Positions 26,135-34,801 of a stretch of DNA of 64,000 nucleotides are shown piece by piece. Each line of letters begins with the position of its first letter. Position 1 is the stretch's first letter. A program made the translations under genes and the position numbers. The notes under the pieces are model-generated. The model saw only the letters and a list, made by a program, of their open reading frames with translations, was not told the origin of the DNA and made no database searches. The DNA is from Streptococcus mitis (GTDB lineage: Bacteria; Bacillota; Bacilli; Lactobacillales; Streptococcaceae): the NCBI RefSeq assembly GCF_000722695.1, contig NZ_JPFU01000004.1, positions 1 to 64,000 of the forward strand, given 5' to 3'.

Positions 26135-26165
26135 AAACCCCTGGCCATCTCTGGTCAGGGTTTTG
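26135..26165 (+). terminator. Terminator after the DUF4230 gene
   Basis: AACCCCTGGCCA pairs with TGGTCAGGGTT, followed by TTTGTG. The second ISL3 fragment starts four bases later. Confidence 0.7.
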
Positions 26166-26168
26166 TGT

Positions 26169-26327
26169 GGTTCTATAATTTTTAGGGTTGATGGAAATTT
26201 TCCACCAACCCTATTTTAGTGTATACAAAAAGGCCAACATCCATTATATTAAAAGCGCTGAAACCTAAAACAAAAGAATGATGACCATATGAACAATATA
26301 CTAGAAGCTACACTACAAATCAAAGAT
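26169..26327 (+). mobile_element. Truncated ISL3 left end, identical to 23846-24004
   Basis: All 159 bases, including the left inverted repeat, the promoter region and the first 13 transposase codons, repeat the left end of the intact element without a mismatch. It then breaks abruptly into unrelated coding sequence. Perfect identity implies a recent duplication or gene conversion. Confidence 0.93.
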
Positions 26328-26710
26328 GCACACAATGAAGGTGTTACATTCCATTTCTTAGAGAATATTAAAGAAGTATTGCGTGATGAGAGTGGGAAAG
26401 TAACTGGTGTAAAGGTTATTACAATGGAACTTGGTGAATCAGATGAAAGTGGAAGAAGATCAACGCATGAAGTGGCAGGTAGTGAACATATTATTCCATG
26501 TGACCTTGTCGTTGCAGCAATTGAACAAAAGTAGACTTTAGTGTTCTAGATGAAAGGTAAAAATTTGACTTTCGGTCAACATCAGAATACAATAGAAATG
26601 AACTAATAACAGGGGATGCATATTTAGGTCCTCAATCTATCGCAACCGCAATTAAAGGCGGGTGAGAAGTTGCGACAGAAGTACATGAGTCGTTTAAAGA
26701 AAACACATAA
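26328..26710 (+). pseudogene. Remnant of a GltD-like NAD(P)H-dependent oxidoreductase
   Basis: The 5' part reads in frame with the transposase start codon (26289-26534; HNEGVTFHFLENIKEVL..., IIPCDLVVAAIEQ), which matches the C-terminal region of glutamate synthase small subunit-like oxidoreductases. After a stop at 26532 another frame continues the family ending GDAYLGPQSIATAIKGG, followed by an in-frame TGA and EVATEVHESFKENT. So the gene has lost its 5' end to the IS and carries at least one frameshift and one nonsense codon. Its source looks foreign to this locus. Confidence 0.7.
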
Positions 26711-26908
26711 ATAACTTGTGGTGCCTTTCGTTTTTTTACTGGTGGGAAAATTAAGGAACTATAGTTATAAATCCTTGAAGATATTAATATATTAACATGC
26801 GTATATTTATGGGAAGATTAAATAGAAATATTTGATATTAGCAAGAATATCTACATCCTATAACAATACAAGTATTAATATATTCATAAAATATTAGGAG
26901 GAGAAATA

Positions 26909-27601
26909 ATGAACAAGAAACTATTATCAGGCTTATGTGCAGCAGTACTCTTATCAGGTTTAGTAGGATGCGGACCTAAGGAGTCAAAACAAAATACCAC
27001 AACAAGTACTTCTACAATAGAAACAAAAAATAACACAACAAATAACTCTGAAGTAACAGAGAAGAACTTCAAAGACTTCCCAGAGACAGATGAAAAGTAC
27101 TTCACATATGATGAATGGCAAGAAGGTTATGTCATCTATAGTTGTACTTCTGACGATAAGGTTGTTCGTGTACCAAAGGAAATTAAAGGTAAACCTGTTA
27201 TCGCAATTGGAGAACGTGGTCTTGCGAACTTGAAACATTGTGAGGCAATCGTTTTACCAGATACAGTACGATATATTGGAAAAGGTGCGTTTGCGATTGA
27301 CAATAAGTTAAAGTATGTCCACTTTGGTAAGTCAATAGAAACAGTAGAAGATGATGTTTTCAACTCTGACAGTTCATTAGAATCAGTTGTATTCCCAGAA
27401 GGAACAAAGAGTATTGGAATATTAGTATTCTGGGGGACATCATCAATTAAATCTATTACAATTCCAGCAAGTGTAACAGAAATTACAGAATACTTCTATT
27501 TTGTGGATAACTGTAACCCAGATGTAGAAATCCATACACCTAAGGGATCAAAGGCAGAAGAAGTAGCTAAAGCAATGCAACTTAAAGTAGTAAATGACTA
27601 A
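26909..27601 (+). CDS. Lipoprotein with BspA-type leucine-rich repeats
   Basis: A 230-residue secreted lipoprotein. The signal peptide ends in the lipobox LVGC (Cys21). A Thr/Asn-rich linker follows to about residue 55, then LRR_5 (BspA-like) repeats: VVRVPKEIKGKPVIAIGERGLANL, VLPDTVRYIGKGAFAIDN, VVFPEGTKSIGILVF and ITIPASVTEI. Such repeats often bind host matrix proteins, but no ligand can be inferred. AGGAGGAG precedes the start. The gene lies inside the IS-bounded block, and the first nine codons recur, slightly changed, at 27613. Confidence 0.87.
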   Translation: MNKKLLSGLCAAVLLSGLVGCGPKESKQNTTTSTSTIETKNNTTNNSEVTEKNFKDFPETDEKYFTYDEWQEGYVIYSCTSDDKVVRVPKEIKGKPVIAIGERGLANLKHCEAIVLPDTVRYIGKGAFAIDNKLKYVHFGKSIETVEDDVFNSDSSLESVVFPEGTKSIGILVFWGTSSIKSITIPASVTEITEYFYFVDNCNPDVEIHTPKGSKAEEVAKAMQLKVVND

Positions 27602-27612
27602 AGGGGAATAGT

Positions 27613-27639
27613 ATGAACAAGAAATTACTATCAGGCTTA
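27613..27639 (+). pseudogene. 5' stub of a second copy of the lipoprotein gene
   Basis: Twenty-seven bases from the ATG (MNKKLLSGL) match the start of the lipoprotein gene at 26909 with two silent changes, preceded by AAGGGGA. The copy is cut off by the end of an IS3-type remnant. Confidence 0.65.
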
Positions 27640-27748
27640 GGGACTGACCCCAAAAAGTGAGAATTTAATAAAAACACCCTAGGGCTACCGTCTTCGGTAT
27701 TCAACCGGAGACAGGTAGTCCAATTTTTGTTGGATTCTTTTTTCATTA
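27639..27748 (-). mobile_element. IS3-family remnant (3' end of orfB)
   Basis: On the minus strand the sequence encodes RIQQKLDYLSPVEYRRR and a stop, the usual C-terminus of IS3-family (IS150 group) OrfB transposases. It is followed by a terminal repeat, plus-strand GGGACTGACCCCAAAAAG. The rest of the element is missing; it abuts an ISL3 right end. Confidence 0.82.
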
Positions 27749-27750
27749 GG

Positions 27751-27780
27751 TTCTTCATCAACACTATTTGACAAAGAGCC
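27751..27780 (+). mobile_element. ISL3 right-end remnant
   Basis: These 30 bases are identical to the right end of the intact element (25296-25325), ending ...TTTGACAAAGAGCC. With the left fragment at 26169 it marks the limits of a second ISL3 copy whose interior was replaced. Confidence 0.88.
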
Positions 27781-27815
27781 AAAAGAATCAGGTGATAAAC
27801 CTGATTCTTTTTTTG
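27781..27815. terminator. pepC/manN bidirectional terminator, displaced by the IS block
   Basis: AAAAGAATCAGG pairs perfectly with CCTGATTCTTTT and is followed by TTTG on the plus strand. It ends the man operon from the right. Its first bases repeat the sequence immediately left of the IS at 23838 (AAAAGAA), so it was probably the pepC terminator as well before the insertion. Confidence 0.75.
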
Positions 27816-27835
27816 TTTGTACATTCTCACCAAGA

Positions 27836-28747
27836 TTACATGATACCGAAGAAACGAGCTGCGATACCTACTGCAAAGAGTGCAAGGATGATTGAGATTG
27901 GTGATACTTTTTTCTTAAGCAACCACATGCAAAGGAAAGTAAGGAGAAGTCCCATCAATCCTGGAATCAATGAGTTCAACTGACCTTGAAGGGTTTGTGG
28001 TTGAATCTTATCTAGGCTCAATCCACCAAGGGCTTGACCAAGGATACCTTTCAATTCAGCACCTGATACAGGTCCTTCTGGGAAGTTGATGTAGGCACCT
28101 TCAGCCAGTTGTTTACCTGGAAGGTTAACAGTAAAGTTAATCGATACCCAACGTTGTACAAGAACGGCAAGAATGAACATACCAAGGATAGAAGCACCTT
28201 TAGTGATGTCTTTCAAGATACCACCAGACATGTCTTTAGTGATTTCAGAACCAGCCTTGTAACCAAACTCTTGTGTGTACCATAGGAAGGCCATACGGAT
28301 AGCATTCCATCCGAAGAAGAAGAGAAGTGGACCAACCAAGTTACCAGATGCAGCAAGTGATGCACCAAGAGCTCCAAGGATAGGACGAACTGTAAACCAG
28401 AATACTGGGTCACCGATACCTGCAAGAGGTCCCATCATACCGATTTTAACCCCTTGGATAGCAGCATCATCAATTTCAACACCGTTTGCACGTTCTTCTT
28501 CAAGTGCAAGAGTAACCCCCATGATTGGAGCAGCTACGTATGGGTGTGTGTTGAAGAACTCAAGGTGACGCTCAAGAGCAGCAGCTTGGTCTTCTTTAGT
28601 AGTGTACAATTTTTTGATAGCTGGGATCAATGAGTAAGCCCAACCCAAGTTTTGCATACGCTCGTAGTTCCAAGAACCTTGAAGGAATTGTGAACGCCAC
28701 CAAACTTTTTTACGATCTGATTTTGATAATTGAAGTTTTTCAGTCAT
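27836..28747 (-). CDS. manN: Mannose-type PTS EIID component
   Basis: A 303-residue membrane protein that forms, with EIIC, the sugar channel of the mannose/glucose PTS. Family blocks are SQFLQGSWNYERMQNLGWAYSLIPAI near the N-terminus, HLEFFNTHPYVAAPIMGVTLALEE and GPLAGIGDPVFWFTVRPILGALGASLA. Hydrophobic segments fill the C-terminal half. It is the last gene of the manLMN operon, starting 14 bp after manM with AGGGGAA upstream. Confidence 0.96.
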   Translation of the reverse strand: MTEKLQLSKSDRKKVWWRSQFLQGSWNYERMQNLGWAYSLIPAIKKLYTTKEDQAAALERHLEFFNTHPYVAAPIMGVTLALEEERANGVEIDDAAIQGVKIGMMGPLAGIGDPVFWFTVRPILGALGASLAASGNLVGPLLFFFGWNAIRMAFLWYTQEFGYKAGSEITKDMSGGILKDITKGASILGMFILAVLVQRWVSINFTVNLPGKQLAEGAYINFPEGPVSGAELKGILGQALGGLSLDKIQPQTLQGQLNSLIPGLMGLLLTFLCMWLLKKKVSPISIILALFAVGIAARFFGIM

Positions 28748-28761
28748 GATTGTTCCCCTTT

Positions 28762-29574
28762 CTAGTAGTCTTCTAGGATATCACCGATTGGGTCGTTAGA
28801 AGTCGCAGCTCCGCCGCCACCGTTACCACCTTGTTTTGAAAGGTTAAGGTAGATGAAGGCAAGGGCAACACCGACTACACCAAGGGCAATCAAAGTCAAT
28901 TGAGAAATCGCAGCAAGTGCAAAACCGATTGCGAAGAATGGCCATACTTCACGAGTTGCCATCATGTTGATAACCATAGCGTAACCAACGGCAACGACCA
29001 TAGCACCACCGACAGCCATACCACCGTTCAACCAGTCTGGCATCAATTTAAGAGCATCTTGAACGGCAGAAGCTGGGATAGCGATAAGGAAGGCTGCAGG
29101 GATTGCAATACGAAGACCTTGAAGAAGAAGGGCGATAAAGTGAGCACGTTCGACAGCTGCAATATTTCCTTCTTTAGCAGCAGCATCAGCAGTGTGAACC
29201 AAACCAACTGAGATTGTACGAACAATCATTGTCAAGAAAAGTCCAGCTACGGCAAGAGGGATAGCTGTTGCTGTTGCAACTGCGATACCTTCAGTAGTAA
29301 AGTTACCACCTTTGATCAAGATGATTGCTGCGGCAACAGATGCAAGGGCAGCGTCAGGAGCTACGGCAGCTCCGATGTTTGCCCAACCAAGGGCGATCAT
29401 TTGAAGTGATCCACCAAGCATAACACCTGCTTCGAGGTTACCAGTTGCAAGTCCGATAAGGGTACATGCGACGATTGGTTGATGGAATTGGAATTGGTCG
29501 AGGATACCTTCAAGACCTGCAAGGAAGGCAACAACTACAACCAAGACAGCAGAAATAATTGAAATATCTGACAT
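28762..29574 (-). CDS. manM: Mannose-type PTS EIIC component
   Basis: A 270-residue integral membrane component. It begins MSDISIISAVLVVVVAFLAGLEGILDQFQFHQPIVACTLIG, and contains GNLEAGVMLGGSLQMIALGWANIGAAVAPDAALAS, the sugar-binding region of this PTS class. The C-terminus carries a glycine stretch (GGNGGGG) and an acidic tail. It forms the translocation unit with EIID. Class IIa-type bacteriocins use this pair as receptor in related genera (known for the family). Confidence 0.96.
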   Translation of the reverse strand: MSDISIISAVLVVVVAFLAGLEGILDQFQFHQPIVACTLIGLATGNLEAGVMLGGSLQMIALGWANIGAAVAPDAALASVAAAIILIKGGNFTTEGIAVATATAIPLAVAGLFLTMIVRTISVGLVHTADAAAKEGNIAAVERAHFIALLLQGLRIAIPAAFLIAIPASAVQDALKLMPDWLNGGMAVGGAMVVAVGYAMVINMMATREVWPFFAIGFALAAISQLTLIALGVVGVALAFIYLNLSKQGGNGGGGAATSNDPIGDILEDY

Positions 29575-29648
29575 GGTTTTATTCCTTTTCTATTTAATTG
29601 TAATAAAGTGAAAAAATTTCTTAGAATTCTTCTATAGTTTGATATTTG

Positions 29649-30638
29649 TTATTGAACGTTGGCTTTGTTAATCAAGTCAAACAAATCTTTTTTGGTGTCG
29701 TTTGGTACTTTACGTACGTCAAATTCAACACCGAGGTCACGCATTTTTTCAAATGTAGCAACGTCTTCTTTGTCCATAGACAAAACGTTGTTGACCATTG
29801 TTTTACCTGTTGAGTGAGCCATTGATCCTACGTTAAGGGTCTTGATTGGCACGCCACCTTCGATTGCACGAAGGGCATCTTGAGGTGTTTCAAACAAGAT
29901 AAGGGCATGTGTTTCTCCAAAGCGTGGGTCTTTTGAAACCTCGATCAATTTTTGAATTGGAACCACATTGGCTCTGACATTACTTGGAGCAGCTTGTTTA
30001 ATCAATTCTTTACGAAGGTCGTCGTTGGCAACGTTATCTGAAGCAACGATAATACGGTCTGCTTTTGAATCTGGAGTCCAAGCAGTTGCAACCTGACCGT
30101 GAAGGAGACGTGTGTCAAGACGGGCAAGATTGATTTTCAGTTTACCGTCACCGATAACAGTTCCTTCTGGGATAGCAGCTTGGGCAACTGGAGCAGCTGC
30201 AGCACTTGCAACTTCTTCAACTGGATTTAACTCTTCTGGAAGAGCTTTGATGCCATCTTTGGCTTCTTTGATAATATTCGCAGCGACTTTTTCCACACCT
30301 GCTGTAGCGTCCATGAGGCGCTCTGTATAGGCTTGGATTAACATCGGTAAGTTAAGTCCTGTGATGATGGCAAACTTACGATCAGGATTTTCTCCCATCA
30401 CGCGACTAGCTTGGTTGAATGGAGAACCACTCCAAAGGTCAGCCAAAACTAGCACCTCATCTTCTGCGTCAAATGCAGCCACAGCGTTGTTAAATTTAGC
30501 ATATAGGTCATCTGGACCTTCATTTGGCATAAAGGTTACAACTTGAACCTTTTCTTGTTCACCAAAAATCATAGATCCTGACTGATGAATACCTGCAGCG
30601 AATTCGCCGTGGCTCGCAATAATGATTCCGATACTCAT
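29649..30638 (-). CDS. manL: Mannose-type PTS EIIAB component
   Basis: A 329-residue cytoplasmic phosphotransfer protein. I set the start at 30638 because AAGGAGG lies at proper distance; an ATG three codons upstream touches the ribosome binding site. EIIA carries phospho-His10 in IIASHGEFA. An Ala/Pro-rich linker (~140-160) joins EIIB, with His180 in [12 protein letters not shown]. It relays phosphate from HPr to mannose, glucose and other sugars, and in streptococci takes part in sugar signalling. Its promoter is overlapped by a cre site. Confidence 0.96.
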   Translation of the reverse strand: MSIGIIIASHGEFAAGIHQSGSMIFGEQEKVQVVTFMPNEGPDDLYAKFNNAVAAFDAEDEVLVLADLWSGSPFNQASRVMGENPDRKFAIITGLNLPMLIQAYTERLMDATAGVEKVAANIIKEAKDGIKALPEELNPVEEVASAAAAPVAQAAIPEGTVIGDGKLKINLARLDTRLLHGQVATAWTPDSKADRIIVASDNVANDDLRKELIKQAAPSNVRANVVPIQKLIEVSKDPRFGETHALILFETPQDALRAIEGGVPIKTLNVGSMAHSTGKTMVNNVLSMDKEDVATFEKMRDLGVEFDVRKVPNDTKKDLFDLINKANVQ

Positions 30639-30700
30639 TATTGTCATTCCTCCTTATAAAATGTTGTGCCCATTGTTTAAGAAAACTTTAAGACTAGATT

Positions 30701-30729
30701 AGTATAAACCGTTTTCATAAAAAAATCAA
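30701..30729 (-). promoter_or_regulatory. manLMN promoter with overlapping cre site
   Basis: On the minus strand a -35 TTGATT (30729-30724) and a -10 TATACT (30706-30701) are spaced 17 bp. TGAAAACGGTTTAT (30718-30705) fits the cre consensus TGWAANCGNTNWCA except at its last two bases, and it covers the spacer and the start of the -10. CcpA binding there would block RNA polymerase. The 110 bp further upstream are AT-rich with no gene. Confidence 0.75.
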
Positions 30730-30835
30730 CTATTTGATATATAATTTTTTTAAAAAATAAAATACATATGTTTTGAAATATTGATATATAAATATTTTCG
30801 AGAAGAGAATATTTTTTATTTTAAAAATTTAATAT

Positions 30836-30866
30836 AAAAAAGTTGGAAGAGGCATCCAACTTTTTT
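30836..30866. terminator. Terminator downstream of adhP
   Basis: AAAAAAGTTGGA pairs with TCCAACTTTTTT around AGAGGCA. It has T runs on both strands and ends adhP. Confidence 0.8.
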
Positions 30867-30884
30867 ATATAGGTTTTCATTGAA

Positions 30885-31904
30885 TTAGTTTGTGAAATCA
30901 AGTACCATACGTCCTTGGATTTGACCTTTTTCCATTTCGTCGAAAATTGCCACAGCATCTTCGACTGGACGTTTTTGAACAACTGGGACTACCAGACCTT
31001 CTGCACCGAATTGGAAGGCTTCTTCCAAGTCTTTACGAGTTCCGACAAGAGAACCAATAACTTGGATTCCATCGAGGACTGTTTTAACGATGCTGAGTTC
31101 CATCATTTCAGAAGGGAGACCAACAGCAACTACGCGTCCACCAGCACGAACTGAGTCAACAGCCTGATTGAAGGCAACTTTAGATACAGCAGTTACCACA
31201 GCTGAGTGGGCACCTCCATCAGTTTTTTCCTTGATGAGTCCTGGCACATCTTCGACTTCGAGACCGTTAATAACGATGTCAGCACCGACTTCTTTTGCAA
31301 GGGCAAGTTTGTCATTGTTGATATCAACCGCAATGACATGAGCATTAAATACTTTTTTAGCATATTGAACGGCTAGGTTACCAAGTCCACCAGCACCATA
31401 AAGAACAACCCATTGGCCTGGTTCAACTTTTGCTTCCTTAATAGCTTTATAGGTTGTTACACCAGCACATGTGATAGAAGAAGCTTGGGCTGGATCAAGT
31501 CCGTCAGGAACTTTAACAGCATAGTCTGCAGTTACGATACACTGTTCAGCCATACCACCGTCTACTGAGTAGCCAGCATTTTTTACTGTACGGCAAAGGG
31601 TTTCGCGACCAGTTGTACAGTATTCGCAAGTGCCACATCCTTCAAAGAACCAAGCAACACTGACGCGGTCGCCGACTTTAAGGCTTTTAACATCTGGGGC
31701 AATTTCCTTAACGATACCAACACCTTCGTGTCCTAAAACACGTCCTGGTACTTGACCAAAGTCACCATGGGCAACGTGGAGGTCAGTGTGGCAAACACCA
31801 CAGTATTCAATTTCTACAAGTGCTTCCCCAGTTTCAAGTGGACGGAGTACTTTTTCTTCAATAGCAACACCAGTGCTTTCTGGATTTACAACAACAGCTT
31901 TCAT
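30885..31904 (-). CDS. adhP: Zinc-dependent alcohol dehydrogenase
   Basis: A 339-residue medium-chain dehydrogenase that interconverts ethanol and acetaldehyde with NAD. Catalytic zinc ligands are seen in [14 protein letters not shown] and GHEGVG; structural zinc is in [15 protein letters not shown]; the Rossmann motif is [14 protein letters not shown], with the NAD-selecting Asp in [10 protein letters not shown]. All are intact. Transcribed away from the man operon end, with GGAGGA before the start. Confidence 0.97.
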   Translation of the reverse strand: MKAVVVNPESTGVAIEEKVLRPLETGEALVEIEYCGVCHTDLHVAHGDFGQVPGRVLGHEGVGIVKEIAPDVKSLKVGDRVSVAWFFEGCGTCEYCTTGRETLCRTVKNAGYSVDGGMAEQCIVTADYAVKVPDGLDPAQASSITCAGVTTYKAIKEAKVEPGQWVVLYGAGGLGNLAVQYAKKVFNAHVIAVDINNDKLALAKEVGADIVINGLEVEDVPGLIKEKTDGGAHSAVVTAVSKVAFNQAVDSVRAGGRVVAVGLPSEMMELSIVKTVLDGIQVIGSLVGTRKDLEEAFQFGAEGLVVPVVQKRPVEDAVAIFDEMEKGQIQGRMVLDFTN

Positions 31905-32100
31905 AGCTATCCTCCTTGATATTGGCCGAGAACAGGGACAACAGGACTGGATTGATTTTGTTTCAACAGAGTCGAGTGTGACGAGCTCTCTTGTATTTAT
32001 ATGTGAAGTATATCACAAAAGAAAGCCTTTTCCAAGGTTTTGGGGGTAAAAAATAGAACAATCGATTAACCAGTTGATAAGACTGTGAAAAGAACACAAA

Positions 32101-32120
32101 GACCAGCTTGCAAGCTGGTC
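32101..32120. repeat. Perfect 20-bp palindrome
   Basis: The ten bases GACCAGCTTG are followed directly by their reverse complement, touching the left end of a BOX element. The 31905-32326 gap otherwise holds the adhP upstream region and the BOX, with no gene. Confidence 0.7.
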
Positions 32121-32318
32121 ATACTCTTCTAAAATCTCTTCAAACCACGTCAGCTTCGCCTTGCCGTATATATATGTTACTGACTTCGTCAGTTCTATCT
32201 GCAACCTCAAAACAGTGTTTTGAGCTGACTTCGTCAGTTTCATCTACAACCTCAAAGCAGTGCTTTGAGCAACCTACGGCTAGCTTCCTAGTTTGCTCTT
32301 TGATTTTCATTGAGTATC
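32121..32318 (+). repeat. BOX element (A-B-B-C type)
   Basis: It begins ATACTCTTC, followed by the boxA core with CAAACCACGTCAGCTTCGCC, two boxB units (CAACCTCAAAACAGTGTTTTGAG and a variant), and boxC ending TTTCATTGAGTAT. BOX elements are mobile MITE-like repeats characteristic of pneumococci and close relatives. Confidence 0.93.
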
Positions 32319-32326
32319 AGTATAGG

Positions 32327-33139
32327 TTATAAGAATAAGTCTTGCAGGGTTTTGGCAACCCCATCTTGGTCATTTGTCAGGGCGATTTGCTCATCCGCAT
32401 AAGGGAGCAGGACTGGATTGGCATTTTTCATGGCGTAGCCCTTTCCAGCAAAAGCTAGCATTTCGGTATCATTTTGTTCATCTCCAAAGGCAATCAAATC
32501 TTTTTTGTCACGGTTCGTTACCTTGAGCAAGTAGTCCAAAGCAAAGGCCTTGTTGACACCTTTTGGGGTACACTCAAGGATATTGAGCGGACCTCCCCAG
32601 GTATTGATAGACAGTTGATGCTGGTAGAAAGCATTCATTTCTTCTGCCAGGGCATACTTGTCACTAGCTCTGGTCTGCAAGAGAATACAGTTAGGGTCTT
32701 TGGTCACCAATTCAGGCTTGAATTGATCTTTAGGCTGGAAAGCTTCTACACCAAATAGTTTGGGATTGGCAATTTCTTCATTAGGATTTGTAATGTAGAA
32801 TTTTTTACGGTATTCTCCAGCGATAAAATCTGCTTGAATATCCTCAGAACGTCGAACCATGTCTAAAAGATATTTTTTGTCTACTGTCAAACACTTTTCA
32901 AAGTCCCAAACTTGGTCTGGTAAATGAGTAAGGGAGCCGTTGAAATTAATCATAGGAGTATCTAAGCCTAATTCATGGTAGAAATCTTTTGACATGCGGT
33001 AAGGGCGACCTGTCGTAATAATGACCTGATGCCCTTTTTCAGCAACTTTTTTAATAGTTTCTTTGGTAAAATCAGAAATCTGACTGTCTGAGTTGAGCAG
33101 GGTTCCATCTAGGTCAACTGCAATAATTTTTTTCGTCAT
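32327..33139 (-). CDS. Cof-type HAD-superfamily phosphatase
   Basis: A 270-residue sugar-phosphate or nucleotide phosphatase. HAD motif I is VDLDGTLL (residues 8-15), motif II TTGRP, motif III includes the Lys in KGVNKAFAL and motif IV is FGDEQNDTEML. A type IIB cap lies between. I chose the ATG at 33139 (GAAAGG upstream) because the longer frame to 33214 adds a sequence without homology. Substrate unknown. Confidence 0.92.
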   Translation of the reverse strand: MTKKIIAVDLDGTLLNSDSQISDFTKETIKKVAEKGHQVIITTGRPYRMSKDFYHELGLDTPMINFNGSLTHLPDQVWDFEKCLTVDKKYLLDMVRRSEDIQADFIAGEYRKKFYITNPNEEIANPKLFGVEAFQPKDQFKPELVTKDPNCILLQTRASDKYALAEEMNAFYQHQLSINTWGGPLNILECTPKGVNKAFALDYLLKVTNRDKKDLIAFGDEQNDTEMLAFAGKGYAMKNANPVLLPYADEQIALTNDQDGVAKTLQDLFL

Positions 33140-33262
33140 ATGGACCTTTCTAGTGTCTTTCCAGATAAGATGTCTACTATTATAACAAAAAGCAGAGAGA
33201 AAAGCAGATTCCAAACAAAAAATTAAATTCCATCATTTTATTAAATAAATCAAACAAAGATA

Positions 33263-33291
33263 TTGAAAAAGTGAATGATAAATGATATAAT
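33263..33291 (+). promoter_or_regulatory. Promoter of the purine permease gene
   Basis: A -35 TTGAAA (33263-33268), 17-bp spacer, and extended -10 TGATATAAT (TATAAT at 33286-33291). The mRNA leader is only about 30 nt, too short for a purine riboswitch. Confidence 0.8.
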
Positions 33292-33328
33292 TCTTTTATT
33301 GTTCGTAAAAATTAAAAGGAGATTGATA

Positions 33329-34747
33329 ATGGACAAATTATTTAAACTAAAAGAGAACGGTACAGACGTTCGTACGGAGGTTCTCGCTGGTTTAACAACT
33401 TTCTTTGCAATGAGCTATATTCTCTTTGTAAACCCACAAATTCTTTCACAAACAGGAATGCCTGCTCAGGGTATCTTCCTAGCAACGATTATTGGTTCTG
33501 TGGTAGGAACTCTTATGATGGCTTTTTATGCTAACTTACCATATGCCCAAGCACCAGGTATGGGACTGAATGCTTTCTTTACCTTTACAGTTGTCTTTGG
33601 ACTTGGTTATTCTTGGCAAGAAGCCTTGGCTATGGTCTTCATTTGTGGTATTATTTCATTGATTATTACTTTGACAAATGTACGCAAAATGATCATTGAA
33701 TCCATTCCTACTGCTCTTCGTTCAGCTATTTCAGCAGGTATCGGTGTCTTCCTTGCTTACGTAGGGATTAAGAATGCTGGACTTTTGAAATTTACGATTG
33801 ATCCAGGTAACTATACTGTTGTAGGAGAAGGGGCTGACAAAGCTCAAGCAACGATTGCAGCAAACTCTTCAGCGGTTCCAGGATTGGTTGATTTTAATAA
33901 CCCAGCTGTTTTGGTAGCTCTTGCAGGACTTGCCATTACTATCTTCTTTGTCATCAAAGGCATTAAGGGAGGGATTATCCTTTCTATCTTAACAACAACA
34001 GTTCTTGCAATTGCAGTAGGTTTAGTTAATATTTCTAGCATTGATTTTTCAAATAATCACTTGGGTGCTGCGGTAGAAGATTTGAAGAAAATTTTTGGTG
34101 CAGCTCTTGGTTCAGAAGGTTTAGGAGCTTTGATTTCAGATACAGCTCGCTTACCTGAGACTCTTATGGCTATTCTTGCCTTTTCATTAACAGATATTTT
34201 CGATACAATTGGTACTCTAATTGGTACTGGTGAAAAAGTTGGAATCATTGCTTCTAAAGGTGAAAACAAGGAATCAGTTAAATTGGATAAAGCTCTTTAT
34301 TCTGATTTAATTGCTACAACAATTGGTGCAGTAGCTGGTACTTCAAACGTAACGACTTATGTTGAGTCTGCTGCTGGTATAGGTGCAGGTGGACGTACTG
34401 GTTTGACAGCCTTGGTTGTAGCTATCTGTTTTGCAATTTCAAGCTTCTTTAGCCCACTTCTAGCGATTGTACCAACAGCCGCTACAGCTCCAATCTTGAT
34501 TATCGTTGGGATTATGATGTTGGCTAGCTTGAAAAATATCCATTGGGATGATATGTCTGAAGCGGTTCCTGCTTTCTTCACATCTATCTTTATGGGATTC
34601 AGCTACTCTATCACTCAAGGGATTGCAGTTGGTTTCTTGACTTACACTTTGACTAAGATTGTTAAAGGTCAAGCTAAAGATGTCCATGTCATGATTTGGA
34701 TTTTGGATGCCTTGTTTATCCTTAACTACATTAGCATGGCCCTATAA
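33329..34747 (+). CDS. NCS2/AzgA-type purine permease (guanine/hypoxanthine)
   Basis: A 472-residue transporter with about 12 membrane segments, from the ATG at 33329 preceded by AAAGGAGA. It starts MDKLFKLKENGTDVRTEVLAGLTTFFAMSYILFVNP, a hallmark of the PbuG/AzgA branch. APGMGLNAFFTFTVV and LTDIFDTIGTLIGTGEKVG, in the substrate region, are also conserved, with GTSNVTTYVESAAGIGAGGRTG later. It imports purine bases by proton symport. The precise base is inferred from the branch. Confidence 0.93.
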   Translation: MDKLFKLKENGTDVRTEVLAGLTTFFAMSYILFVNPQILSQTGMPAQGIFLATIIGSVVGTLMMAFYANLPYAQAPGMGLNAFFTFTVVFGLGYSWQEALAMVFICGIISLIITLTNVRKMIIESIPTALRSAISAGIGVFLAYVGIKNAGLLKFTIDPGNYTVVGEGADKAQATIAANSSAVPGLVDFNNPAVLVALAGLAITIFFVIKGIKGGIILSILTTTVLAIAVGLVNISSIDFSNNHLGAAVEDLKKIFGAALGSEGLGALISDTARLPETLMAILAFSLTDIFDTIGTLIGTGEKVGIIASKGENKESVKLDKALYSDLIATTIGAVAGTSNVTTYVESAAGIGAGGRTGLTALVVAICFAISSFFSPLLAIVPTAATAPILIIVGIMMLASLKNIHWDDMSEAVPAFFTSIFMGFSYSITQGIAVGFLTYTLTKIVKGQAKDVHVMIWILDALFILNYISMAL

Positions 34748-34756
34748 TAGAATTAC

Positions 34757-34780
34757 CCAGGGGGATTTCCCCCCTTTTTT
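34757..34780 (+). terminator. Terminator after the purine permease
   Basis: A GGGGG/CCCCC stem around ATTT or TTT is followed by six T. Confidence 0.75.
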
Positions 34781-34801
34781 AATACAAAGTCTAGGAGATG
34801 A

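Noticed and set aside
27582..27833. 83-codon minus-strand frame over the IS remnants
   Set aside because: It reads the IS3 orfB remnant in the wrong frame and merges it with the terminator; the real frame gives RIQQKLDYLSPVEYRRR.
33292..33328. Possible purine riboswitch before the purine permease
   Set aside because: The promoter lies only about 40 bp from the ATG, which leaves no room for an aptamer.
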